Part shown: piece after piece, positions 35,395 to 43,019 of the stretch
Layout of the letters: each line of letters opens with the position of its first letter
Numbering within the stretch: position 1 is the stretch's first letter
Source of the DNA: JAGVSR01 sp963778225
GTDB lineage: Bacteria; Pseudomonadota; Alphaproteobacteria; Rhizobiales; Hyphomicrobiaceae
Direction: 5' to 3'
Length of the DNA stretch: 64,000 bases
NCBI GenBank assembly: GCA_963778225.1
Contig: CAVZTR010000012.1
Coordinates: forward strand, 1-64,000
Position numbers and translations under genes: made by a program
The notes under the pieces: model-generated
Told to the model about the DNA's origin: nothing
The model's input: only the letters and a program-made list of their open reading frames with translations
Databases searched by the model: none

Positions 35395-36651
35395 ATGACT
35401 GTTGCGGCACATCAATTCCCGGATCTGGACTGTTCTGCGTCGGGCCGCGCATCCGCCGCCGGCAAGAGCGCAGTGCATGTTCTCGCGTTGTCGGCGGTAT
35501 GGCTGACGTTCGCTGCGGGCGGCGTGGTCTTCTCTGAGCCCGCGCCGGTCGACGTCCTCTCGGCAGGGCTCTTGATCCTGCTGCCCGCAGTCGGCCTCGT
35601 ACTCGTCTCGCCGCTGCTTCTCACCTATATCAGCATCTGGCTGGTGGCTGCGGCAGGCGCCTACCTTGCTTCGACGATGTCGCGCGACATGGCCAACTCG
35701 CTGACGCATACGTCCGTATCGCTATTTCTTTATCTGGTCTCGTTCGTGATCGCTGCCTTCGTTGCAAGGCGGCCGATCGCACACACCCGGCTCATCCTTT
35801 CCGCATGGATGTTTGCCGCCCTGATCGCCGCCGGTACGGGACTGGCCGGCTACACTCATGCGCTGCCCGGCGCCTACGAGATGTTCACGAAGTTTGATCG
35901 TGTCGCCGGCACTTTCAAAGACCCTAACGTGTTCGGCCCCTTCCTGGTGCCGCCGTTCCTCTATTGTCTGCATCTGGCGATCACGCGATCGCCGATGCGC
36001 GCTCTGGTGCCGCTTTTGGGAGCTGGATTTTTTGCGCTTGCGATTTTGTTGAGTTTCTCGCGAGGCGCCTGGGTGAACCTTGCGCTCGCTGCCGGTCTCT
36101 ACGTTTGGCTCGCATTCGTCACGGCACCTGGGCACGGACAGCGCGTGCGTATCTTAGCCCTGTCAGCGATGGGAGCGCTGATCGCAGCAGGCGCTGTGCT
36201 GGTTGCGCTTCAGTTCGATAACGTTGCAAGTCTGCTATCGCAGCGCGCGAGCCTGACCCAGAGTTACGATGTCGGACCCGACGGGCGCTTTGGTGGCCAG
36301 GAGAAGGCGATCGATCTCATTCTCTCGCACCCCTTCGGCATCGGCGCACAACAGTTCACGCCGGTTTATCACCACGAGGAAGTGCACAACGTCTTTCTCA
36401 GCATCGTGCTCAACGCGGGCTGGCTCGGCGGCGGGGCGTATTGGATCATCGTTGGGCTGACGCTTGTCCTCGGGTTTCGGCACGCAATGCAAGCCACAGC
36501 CTGGCGGCCTCTTTTCATCATCGCGTATTCCGCATTCGTTGCGACGGTTCTGGAAGGCTGGATCATCGACAGCGACCACTGGCGCAGCTTCTACACACTC
36601 ATGGCAATTATCTGGGGTTTGATGAGTGCTCCGCGGGAGGGTGCGGCATGA
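35395..36651 (+). CDS. O-antigen ligase / polysaccharide polymerase family protein (Wzy-like)
   Basis: A 418-residue membrane protein with ten to twelve helices. The Wzy_C (O-antigen ligase) part includes FKDPNVFGPFLVPPFLYCL, FSRGAWVNLALAAGLYVWLA, a periplasmic loop carrying the typical RFGGQEKAIDLILSHPFGIG, and HNVFLSIVLNAGWLGG. In this position next to a WcaJ-like enzyme it is more likely the repeat-unit polymerase than a lipopolysaccharide ligase. The ATG at 35395 is chosen over the frame start 35308 that overlaps the preceding gene. Its stop overlaps the next gene start by ATGA. Confidence 0.87.
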   Translation: MTVAAHQFPDLDCSASGRASAAGKSAVHVLALSAVWLTFAAGGVVFSEPAPVDVLSAGLLILLPAVGLVLVSPLLLTYISIWLVAAAGAYLASTMSRDMANSLTHTSVSLFLYLVSFVIAAFVARRPIAHTRLILSAWMFAALIAAGTGLAGYTHALPGAYEMFTKFDRVAGTFKDPNVFGPFLVPPFLYCLHLAITRSPMRALVPLLGAGFFALAILLSFSRGAWVNLALAAGLYVWLAFVTAPGHGQRVRILALSAMGALIAAGAVLVALQFDNVASLLSQRASLTQSYDVGPDGRFGGQEKAIDLILSHPFGIGAQQFTPVYHHEEVHNVFLSIVLNAGWLGGGAYWIIVGLTLVLGFRHAMQATAWRPLFIIAYSAFVATVLEGWIIDSDHWRSFYTLMAIIWGLMSAPREGAA

Positions 36652-37118
36652 AACTGCGACAGACAGAGGCCGTGCGCCTCGTGTGGCCACAGTTCAAGCG
36701 GCGGAAAGCTCGGATCATTCGCTCGCGAGATGGCGTCGCGACGTTGAAGCGGAGGGCCTTCATTCGTGCTGCGTCTCTGTGGGCCAGACCGCTCAACACA
36801 TTAGCGCTCAGTCTGTCTCTGATCTTGTTGTTTGCGGGAGAGACGGGAGCGGCCCTGCCCTGCATCGCGAGCTTTGGTCTGCTTGCCTTGATCCTCCAGA
36901 AAGGTGCTGAGGCACCCAAGCGCCGGCGGGAGAGGCGCATCATAGGTGACGTGCGACCGCTGTTGCTCAGCAGCGCCGTTCAACTGCCGGAAACGACAAG
37001 GGCCGGGCGCATCATTCGCGCCCAGCCCAGGATCGTTTTTCCAGATTTGCCGCCGGACCGTCCACGGACGCGGATCGCCGAACGGCGGCCGGGTCCGGAT
37101 GATGCGTATTTCGAGTGA
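36648..37118 (+). CDS. Small basic membrane protein of the EPS locus, unknown function
   Basis: A 156-residue protein starting MKLRQTEAVRLVWPQFKRRK. It is strongly basic at both ends with one or two central membrane segments (about residues 45-82, NTLALSLSLILLFAGETGAA). The tail is Arg/Pro-rich and ends GPDDAYFE. I recognise no family. The start overlaps the polymerase stop by four bases (ATGA), so it is translationally coupled and probably works with the polymerase or export complex (inference). The longer frame from 36441 lies inside the polymerase gene and is not used. Confidence 0.65.
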   Translation: MKLRQTEAVRLVWPQFKRRKARIIRSRDGVATLKRRAFIRAASLWARPLNTLALSLSLILLFAGETGAALPCIASFGLLALILQKGAEAPKRRRERRIIGDVRPLLLSSAVQLPETTRAGRIIRAQPRIVFPDLPPDRPRTRIAERRPGPDDAYFE

Positions 37119-37121
37119 GCG

Positions 37122-37613
37122 TCAGTCGTCCTTATCGGCCGAATCCGAGTTGAGCAGACCGTAGTTCTCGACGCCGATCCGGGCGAGCAGATCCAGCTGT
37201 GTTTCGAGGAAGTCGTGGTGACCCTCCTCGTCCTTCAGCAGGTCTTCGAAGATCCCCATGGTGACGTAGTCTTCGTGCTTGCGGCAGATGTCGCGGCCTT
37301 TGGCGTATGTTTCGAGAGCGATCTTCTCGCCCTTGAGATCGCATTCCAAGACTTCCTTGATATTCTCACCGATCATGAGCGGCGCGACATACTGGAGATT
37401 GGGAAAGCCATCGAGATAGATGATGCGGTCGATGATCTTGTCGGCGTGGACCATCTCTTCGATCGACTCGGCGCGCTCTTTCTTCGCCAGCTTGGTGTAG
37501 CCCCAGTTGGCGAGCAGGCGGTAATGCAGCCAGTACTGGTTGACGGCACCGAGTTCGAGCTTCAGGGACTCGTTGAGGATGTCGATGATTTCCTTGTTGC
37601 CCTTGCCCTTCAT
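37122..37613 (-). CDS. bfr: Bacterioferritin
   Basis: A 163-residue heme-containing ferritin. All ferroxidase residues are present: Glu20, Glu53, His56, Glu96, Glu129 and His132, offset by two from E. coli numbering. The heme axial ligand is Met54 in SIEEMVHADKI. It stores iron as a mineral inside a 24-mer; heme sits at the two-fold interfaces. The adjacent upstream Bfd-like gene would supply electrons for iron release. A candidate Irr-binding sequence lies about 110 bases before its start. Ending four bases after the small EPS protein on the other strand, it is convergent with that locus. Confidence 0.95.
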   Translation of the reverse strand: MKGKGNKEIIDILNESLKLELGAVNQYWLHYRLLANWGYTKLAKKERAESIEEMVHADKIIDRIIYLDGFPNLQYVAPLMIGENIKEVLECDLKGEKIALETYAKGRDICRKHEDYVTMGIFEDLLKDEEGHHDFLETQLDLLARIGVENYGLLNSDSADKDD

Positions 37614-37718
37614 GGGGTCGATCTCCTCGATGCTTGTGCGGTTATGGCAATTGATGGACGGCGAGACGCTACGTCAGGTGCGCCGGGGCCTCAACCGGCC
37701 CGACGGGTAACGTCTCAC

Positions 37719-37736
37719 ATTTTAGAACGATTAAAA
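37719..37736 (-). promoter_or_regulatory. Candidate Irr box (iron control element) before bfr
   Basis: The sequence TTTTAGAACGATTAAAA at 37720-37735 contains a complete TTTAGAA half-site followed by a degenerate second half (the consensus expects ATTCTAAA). It lies across the end of the bfd-like gene and about 110 bases upstream of bfr. Irr in Rhizobiales represses bfr under iron limitation. The imperfect second half keeps confidence moderate. Confidence 0.4.
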
Positions 37737-38096
37737 AGACGAACCGGATGACCCGGTAACTTTTTGGCGAGCGGCCGCGGGCTGCGGCAAGGCGCGCGGC
37801 GTCTCACGCAGTGTACGACTGACCCGGCGCTCGGGGGGAGACATGATCTCTTTCATCCGCGTCTTGGCCGTCGCGCAGGCACACGGGCATATGAGCCCAC
37901 GCTTCTCGAGGTCTTCCATCTTGGCATAGATGGTTTCAGCAGCCAGCGGAGCGCATCCGCAGCACTGCATTTTCTTCTGCAAATGCCGATAGATAACACC
38001 AGGCGTCGGCAACGGAGCGTTGGGCTGACTCATGACCTCGAGCACGGCTTGCTCAAGATCCCTGTCGGTCACGTACGCGCATGAACAAACGATCAT
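37731..38096 (-). CDS. bfd: Bfd-like (2Fe-2S) ferredoxin with C-terminal extension
   Basis: A 121-residue protein. The first 65 residues match bacterioferritin-associated ferredoxin: MIVCSCAYVTDRDLEQAV carries Cys4 and Cys6, and MQCCGCAPLAAETI carries Cys45 and Cys48, the four [2Fe-2S] ligands. The remaining about 55 residues (ICPCACATAKTRMKEIM onward) form a basic, Cys-containing tail absent from the 64-residue E. coli protein. Bfd reduces the Bfr heme to mobilise iron. It is upstream of bfr on the same strand with a 117-base gap, which fits a joint iron response. Confidence 0.88.
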   Translation of the reverse strand: MIVCSCAYVTDRDLEQAVLEVMSQPNAPLPTPGVIYRHLQKKMQCCGCAPLAAETIYAKMEDLEKRGLICPCACATAKTRMKEIMSPPERRVSRTLRETPRALPQPAAARQKVTGSSGSSF

Positions 38097-38398
38097 GGGG
38101 ACGGCCCTCCAAGTGGGGCCGAGAGGTGCGCGAGGAACCGCGCGGGAGAAGAGTCGCCCTGGGGCGCAGATGGACGGGTCACGGGTCGCTCCAAACCTTG
38201 GGGTTCAAGGCCCCACATCGGATAACTCAACCTTCATCAGGTGGGACGGGTGCTGTCAAGCGACCGCTGCGCGCAGGGCCGCTCGTGGGGTCTTCATCCG
38301 ACGGAGCAGCCATATCTCGCCCCGCTCATGTGCCGCCTGGAACAGCGCCATTTGCGAACGATCCGTAGCGTCCTTCGCGACAGTGAAGGAGCGTTGTG
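38097..38398. other. Divergent intergenic region, no gene seen
   Basis: This 300-base region separates the divergent bfd-like and hydrolase genes. It is GC-rich with several short inverted repeats (such as CCTTG...CAAGG near 38196-38210) and no recognisable coding frame. It should contain the promoters of both flanking genes, but I cannot place them with confidence. Confidence 0.5.
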
Positions 38399-39229
38399 AT
38401 GCGCGTTCAGGTTGACCATTCCAAGACCGGCCAAGCTCCCAGGATCGGCGTCCTTTTGGTTCATGGTCTGTGCGGTTCACCGACCGAGATGCGCTTTATC
38501 GCCAACGGACTGACGCGTGCGGGATACGTGGTTCGGTGCCCTGCGCTTGCCGGCCATTGTGGGACGGAGGCCGATCTCGCGGCAACCTGCTGGCAGGACT
38601 GGTATCGAAGTGCGGAAGCGGCCCTGCTCGAGTTGTCTAAGCAGTGCGAGCGGATTGTCGTCGCCGGACTATCCACGGGGGCCGTGCTCGGCCTGATGTT
38701 GGCGGCGCGGCATCCCGACAAGGTTGCGGGCCTCGCCCTCTACTCACCGACGCTGTGGCTCAATGGACGGGGCGTACCTTGGTATGCCAATCTTTTTCGA
38801 TTGGTCACAAGCCGCTGGTTGGCAAGCTTTTTTCGCTTTCCGGTTCCTTCGGACTTCGGGATCAAGGATGAGCGGCTGCGGACTTTTATCACCTGCGCTT
38901 TGGCCGTGCCCGGCGCATCTGGCTTGCCGTTCGCGACGCCGGGGGTTGCCGTTCTCGAGCGGCAGCGGCTGGTCAGCGCCGTCTTGCCGGATATCGCGAA
39001 AATCAAGGTTCCCGTGTTGATGCTGCACCCTCGGGAGGACGATTACGCCGACCTCTCGAATGCGGCTTACTTGCAAAGGGCCCTGCGGGGGCCGGTGGAC
39101 CTGGTGGTGCTGGAAGACAGCTATCACCTCATCACGGTGGACCGGCAGCGCAACGAGGTTCTCGAGCGGACGCTCGGCTTTCTCGATCAGATACCCGAGC
39201 CATGCGTCCGCGCGCGTGCGGCTGCCTGA
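38399..39229 (+). CDS. Alpha/beta hydrolase (serine aminopeptidase S33 / carboxylesterase type)
   Basis: A 276-residue cytoplasmic alpha/beta hydrolase. The oxyanion motif is VLLVHGLCGSPTEM, the nucleophile elbow VAGLSTGAVLGLMLA (Ser in GLSTG), the acid lies in LHPREDDYADLSNA, and the catalytic His is in EDSYHLITVDRQR. The spacing resembles EstD and monoglyceride-lipase-like carboxylesterases; the GxSxG serine context suggests esterase activity on acyl or short-chain substrates. GAAGGAG precedes ATG 38399 by seven bases; a GTG at 38396 is an alternative. No operon partner is evident. Confidence 0.85.
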   Translation: MRVQVDHSKTGQAPRIGVLLVHGLCGSPTEMRFIANGLTRAGYVVRCPALAGHCGTEADLAATCWQDWYRSAEAALLELSKQCERIVVAGLSTGAVLGLMLAARHPDKVAGLALYSPTLWLNGRGVPWYANLFRLVTSRWLASFFRFPVPSDFGIKDERLRTFITCALAVPGASGLPFATPGVAVLERQRLVSAVLPDIAKIKVPVLMLHPREDDYADLSNAAYLQRALRGPVDLVVLEDSYHLITVDRQRNEVLERTLGFLDQIPEPCVRARAAA

Positions 39230-39385
39230 AATACTCCTGCAACATCAATGCACTGTCGAATTCTTCAATCCTGTAACGGGCGTAACAGCCGTTGCGGTGG
39301 CGCCGGGGCATATTTGGTCCATCGGCGGACGGGAACAGCAAATCCCAACGCCCCCAAGCAAAACGTCAGTCTGATGGAGAGTGCC

Positions 39386-39865
39386 ATGACCCGCAAATTC
39401 ACCACCGCAGTCGCAGCCACCATCGTCGCAGCCTCGATGGCCGTCACCACCACCGCTGCCGAAGCCGGCCGTGGCGTTGGCCTGGGAATTGGTCTCGGCG
39501 TCCTCGCAGTCGGCGCCATGGCGGCTGCCGCCAATCACGACAAGCAGCGTGCATATGAAGCCAAGCGCAGCCGGGCTGCCGCTGAAGCCCGTGCCAGAGC
39601 GAGGGCCAAGGCCGAGGCCCAGGCTCGCGCCAAGGCTGAAGCCAAGGCCGAGGCACGGGCTCGTGCCGAAGCCAAGGCTCGGGCAGAAGCGAAGGCCCGC
39701 GCCGTTGCAGAGGCAAAAGCGGAAGCGCGCCTGGCCGCTGCGAAGGAAGCCAAGGTCGCCGCTGCGACTGACACCATGCCGCCGGTCGTGACCGACGAGA
39801 CGCCGCTCGACTCCAGCGCCGCGACGCTGGTTCCTTCGACCGAGCCCGGTTCCGGCTCAGCCTGA
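39386..39865 (+). CDS. Ala/Lys/Glu-rich secreted protein; tail to 40019 lost by a frameshift
   Basis: A signal peptide (TTAVAATIVAASMAVTTTAAEA) and a glycine-rich hydrophobic segment are followed by a long charged helix of repeated AEA, AKA and ARA units (about residues 60-125). That composition predicts a single extended helix. The frame ends SGSGSA* at 39865. In the next frame the coding continues with ETATAQTDVAPASTATSTGE and ends CRRYIPAVGVTITVGC at 40019. That Cys-terminated motif is typical of Hyphomicrobiales cell-surface proteins, so a frameshift near 39855 probably removed the tail. Function is unknown. Two hairpins follow it, the second a strong terminator. Confidence 0.7.
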   Translation: MTRKFTTAVAATIVAASMAVTTTAAEAGRGVGLGIGLGVLAVGAMAAAANHDKQRAYEAKRSRAAAEARARARAKAEAQARAKAEAKAEARARAEAKARAEAKARAVAEAKAEARLAAAKEAKVAAATDTMPPVVTDETPLDSSAATLVPSTEPGSGSA

Positions 39866-40076
39866 AACCGCAACTGCCCAGACCGATGTTGCTCCAGCAT
39901 CCACAGCCACATCGACCGGCGAGACTGAATCCGTGACGGACACAGGATCGACTGAGACGACCGGCGAATGCCGCCGCTACATCCCGGCTGTCGGCGTAAC
40001 GATCACGGTCGGTTGCTAAGACCAAAGATATCGCGGCGGAGCGGACGCATTCCGCCGCACACATCTTCATCGAACT

Positions 40077-40106
40077 CCCCGGGTGCTCTGCTCCCGGGGT
40101 TTTTTC
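40077..40106 (+). terminator. Strong intrinsic terminator after the Ala-rich gene
   Basis: CCCCGGG (40077-40083) pairs with CCCGGGG (40093-40099) across a nine-base loop and is followed by six Ts. A second hairpin, GCGGCGGA (40033-40040) with TCCGCCGC (40051-40058), precedes it without a T-run. Confidence 0.85.
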
Positions 40107-40231
40107 GCGTGTAAGGTTCCGCTGTCGCTCGCATTCGAGTCGCAACCGTGTGCCACGAGGAACAGCGCGCAGGGCGCAAATCAGGCACGGTGCTTCGAAT
40201 ACCGGACGTTTCGTCTGAAGGAACATGAACC

Positions 40232-40945
40232 ATGTCTGCTGATCGTCCCGTCATCGTCCGCGCGCGCGCGATCACCAAAACGATTGCGACCGGGGCCGGC
40301 GACCTCACGATTCTGAAGGGTGTCGACCTTGATCTTTATCCCGGCGAGCTGACCCTCCTGATGGGGCCGTCGGGATCGGGCAAGACGACGTTCCTGTCGA
40401 TCCTGGGATGCATTCTCACCGCGACCAGCGGACAGCTCACGATCAACAACGAGGAAGCCGTCGGCAAGACCGCGGAAGGACTGGCGGATCTGCGGCGCCG
40501 GAACATGGGCTTTGTGTTCCAGGGCTACAATCTTTTTCCGACGCTGACGGCGCACGAGAATGTGCTGATGGCGCTCGACGTGCGTGGCGCCCGGCTCAGC
40601 GACCCGAACAAGGCTGCGCGCGATGCACTGATCGGCGTCGGGCTTGGGCACCGCATCGACACCTATCCATCGAAGCTTTCCGGTGGCGAGAAGCAGCGCG
40701 TGGCCATCGCGCGGTCACTTGCGGGCAATCCGGCGGTCGTCCTTGCGGACGAGCCCACGGCGGCGCTCGACAGCGAGAACGGCAAGGCGGTGATGGAGTT
40801 GCTGGCCCGTGTCGGCCAAGACCCCTCGCGCGCCGTGCTCGCCGTGACGCACGATCACCGCACGCTCAGCTATGCCGACCGCATCATTCGCATCGAAGAT
40901 GGCCGCATCGTTGCCGACGAACGGCCAAAGGGCCTGGCGGCCTAA
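40232..40945 (+). CDS. devA: ABC transporter ATP-binding protein (DevA/LolD-like)
   Basis: A 237-residue ATPase of the MacB/LolD/DevA branch. Walker A is GPSGSGKTTFLSILG, the Q-loop GFVFQGYNLFPTLTA, the signature SKLSGGEKQRVAIARSLA and Walker B VVLADEPTAALDSENG. AAGGAACATGAACC precedes the ATG. It is immediately followed, after 48 bases, by a HlyD-type adaptor. Such ATPases pair with an FtsX-like permease (DevC), but none is encoded nearby, so the partner must be elsewhere or is missing. The pair would export a substrate through an outer-membrane channel. Confidence 0.85.
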   Translation: MSADRPVIVRARAITKTIATGAGDLTILKGVDLDLYPGELTLLMGPSGSGKTTFLSILGCILTATSGQLTINNEEAVGKTAEGLADLRRRNMGFVFQGYNLFPTLTAHENVLMALDVRGARLSDPNKAARDALIGVGLGHRIDTYPSKLSGGEKQRVAIARSLAGNPAVVLADEPTAALDSENGKAVMELLARVGQDPSRAVLAVTHDHRTLSYADRIIRIEDGRIVADERPKGLAA

Positions 40946-40993
40946 TCCGAACTCAAGTTCATTCCAGATCACGACCAGAAGGATGCCCGTGCG

Positions 40994-42019
40994 ATGAAAT
41001 TCAATCCTGGACTGTTAGCCCTTGCCGGCGTTGCCGCCGTCGGAGCCTATCTCGGATACGCTCAGTTCACGGGGGCGGACAAGGCGCCGGCGCGCGTGTC
41101 ACCGGAAACCGAGATCTCGTGGATCGCGGCGGCACCCGGACGGGTGGAGCCGAAGTCGGGTGAAATCCGCATCGGTACCGGCATTCTCGGCCGCGTCATC
41201 AAAGTGCACGCGGCAGTGGATGAGAAGGTCGAGGAAGGCGAACTGCTCGTGCAGCTCGATGATTCAGAAGCGCGTGCGCGGCTGACGTCGGCGGAAACGC
41301 AAGCGGAAGCGCTGCGGGAAGAGCGCGAAAAGGCGTTCGCATCAGGCCGCGAGGATGTGCGCAAAGCCGAAGACGCCATCTATTCCGCAGAGCGGGCGGT
41401 GACGGGCGCGCGCATCGAACTCGATGGGGCACTGATCGCCAAGCGCACGTCCGGCGGTTCGGATCAGGCTGTGACGGAGGCGCGCAAACGTCTGACGGAG
41501 GCAAACGAGCGATTGGAGCGCGAGCGGCTTGCATTCATCCGGGCTCAGTCAAAATCCAATCTTCCAGCGCCCAGCAGTGCGGAGAGTGCCGTCAGCGCGG
41601 CGCGTACGGAAGTGCGAATGGCTGAGGCGCTGCTCGATAAGACCCGAATCCGGGCGCCGCAAGCGGGAACGATCCTGCAGGTGAATGCGAAATCGGGCGA
41701 GATCGTCGCCCCAAGCCCGGAGAACCCGCTCATCGTGATGGGGGACATGTCGAGCATTCGCGTCAAGGCCGAGGTCGACGAGGGCGACATTTCCAAGATC
41801 AAGGTTGGGCAGAAGATCTTTGTTCGATCACTCAGTTTTCCCGGCCAGGAGTTCGAAGGGACGGTTGCGAGTTTGGCGCCGACACTGGCTCAGCCACGCA
41901 TCGGACCGCGCGGACCCAAGCGCGCCAACGATGTCGAAGTGCGTGAGGTCACGATTGATCTCGACAGCTCCTCGCCGCTTCTGCCTGGAATGCGTGTGGA
42001 CGCGTTTTTTCGTAAATAA
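40994..42019 (+). CDS. devB: HlyD-family membrane fusion protein (DevB-like)
   Basis: A 341-residue periplasmic adaptor. One N-terminal membrane anchor (LLALAGVAAVGAYLGYAQF, residues about 6-24) is followed by a lipoyl/barrel segment (GRVEPKSGEIRIGTGILGRV, DEKVEEGELLVQLDDSEARA), a coiled hairpin of about 90 residues, and RIRAPQAGTILQVNAKSGE, the second half of the lipoyl domain. The C-terminal beta-barrel includes KVGQKIFVRSLSFPGQEFEG. It joins the inner-membrane ABC exporter to an outer-membrane channel. Its gene directly follows the DevA-like ATPase gene. No permease or TolC gene is adjacent. Confidence 0.85.
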   Translation: MKFNPGLLALAGVAAVGAYLGYAQFTGADKAPARVSPETEISWIAAAPGRVEPKSGEIRIGTGILGRVIKVHAAVDEKVEEGELLVQLDDSEARARLTSAETQAEALREEREKAFASGREDVRKAEDAIYSAERAVTGARIELDGALIAKRTSGGSDQAVTEARKRLTEANERLERERLAFIRAQSKSNLPAPSSAESAVSAARTEVRMAEALLDKTRIRAPQAGTILQVNAKSGEIVAPSPENPLIVMGDMSSIRVKAEVDEGDISKIKVGQKIFVRSLSFPGQEFEGTVASLAPTLAQPRIGPRGPKRANDVEVREVTIDLDSSSPLLPGMRVDAFFRK

Positions 42020-42373
42020 TGGCGGGACAGCGCGGACGGTTGTTCACCATAACGTGTCCGGAATAATGCTGGCTATTGACCACAGCAGAGCCAAAGCCTC
42101 AGTTTTTAATGTCGCAGAGGCCACGGCGACACAGTTTTTGCCTCACAAGAGACGTAGTATCTTCGCTTAGTTCTGTGACGTGCGGAACAGCGGGACTTCG
42201 TCATTCAAGCCACGATGCTTCCACGTCTTGTCGAGCAGACATTCTCGGGGAAAAGTTACCCATAGTGGTGGCGATGTTCTTGTCGAATCGCACCAGCGTG
42301 GCAATGCTAGCCTCTTGACGGTTTGCTTTGGACGCCGGAACTGCACACTGACTACGGGCACGGAGACCAGATT
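42020..42373. other. Intergenic region before an unknown gene
   Basis: This 354-base region shows no coding frame I believe. It is less GC-rich than its surroundings around 42055-42180 (homopolymeric TTTTT runs at 42110 and 42133). A TTGACG near 42313 followed by weaker -10-like sequence about 17 bases later may be the promoter of the downstream hypothetical gene. Confidence 0.45.
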
Positions 42374-42835
42374 ATGAGTTCTCAAATTTCGGCAACAGCG
42401 TCCGAAGCGACAGCACAGCCCGTTTACGGTGCGATCGATCCGACCGACGTGCCCACCGTTGCCGTCCGCGAACTCGCCACCGCGCTGAAGGTCCTCGCCG
42501 ACGATGTCATGGCGCTCGCTCGTGCCGCCGAATGGAGCGATGAGGATTTCCGTCGCGTTGAACAATTTTTCTGGCAGCGGTTTCCGCGTGACCGTCAGCG
42601 CAAGATTGCGGCGCTGGTGCGCCTGCGTAGCCTGATCGCGGTGTGCAAAGCCCGCCGCATGCAGAAGCTGATCGCCGAGCACGGCACCGCCGCCGTACAT
42701 TCAATCATCGAGGCTGCGGCATCCATGCGGTTGAACACGAGCTTCGGGTTCAGCCCGGTCAAGGTTTCATGCATCGTTCTTGATGCGCTCAAGGACCCGC
42801 AGACGGGTTTGTTGCCCGACATTCAGGCCGCCTGA
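42374..42835 (+). CDS. Hypothetical helical protein
   Basis: A 153-residue protein starting MSSQISATASEATAQPVYG, with GGAG eight to ten bases before the ATG. It is predicted to be mostly helical, with a positively charged middle (QRFPRDRQRKIAALVRLRSL, KARRMQKLIAEHG) and no signal peptide or membrane segment. I recognise no domain. Clean coding bias and a ribosome site support a real gene. No neighbour suggests its job. Confidence 0.6.
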   Translation: MSSQISATASEATAQPVYGAIDPTDVPTVAVRELATALKVLADDVMALARAAEWSDEDFRRVEQFFWQRFPRDRQRKIAALVRLRSLIAVCKARRMQKLIAEHGTAAVHSIIEAAASMRLNTSFGFSPVKVSCIVLDALKDPQTGLLPDIQAA

Positions 42836-42889
42836 CACTCAGGTTTTCAATTCAGTGATCCATCGAGCTGTGGGTGACGTTACGGATCT

Positions 42890-42985
42890 ATGATCCACAG
42901 CGCCATGCTCATCGTGACCTATCTTGCCGTGTTTCTCCCGGCACTTGCCGCTCTTGTTTGGGCCATGGGCCGGATGACGGACTGA
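42890..42985 (+). CDS. Possible 31-residue single-pass membrane peptide
   Basis: An ATG at 42890 opens a frame of 31 codons ending TGA at 42985: MIHSAMLIVTYLAVFLPALA followed by a short charged tail. Residues about 6-26 would form one membrane helix. There is only a weak purine-rich sequence (GGA) before the ATG, and no similarity I know. It sits between the unknown gene and the convergent SGNH hydrolase. Confidence 0.3.
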   Translation: MIHSAMLIVTYLAVFLPALAALVWAMGRMTD

Positions 42986-43019
42986 CGTCAATCCCGCCCG
43001 TCCACGTGACATCCGCAAA

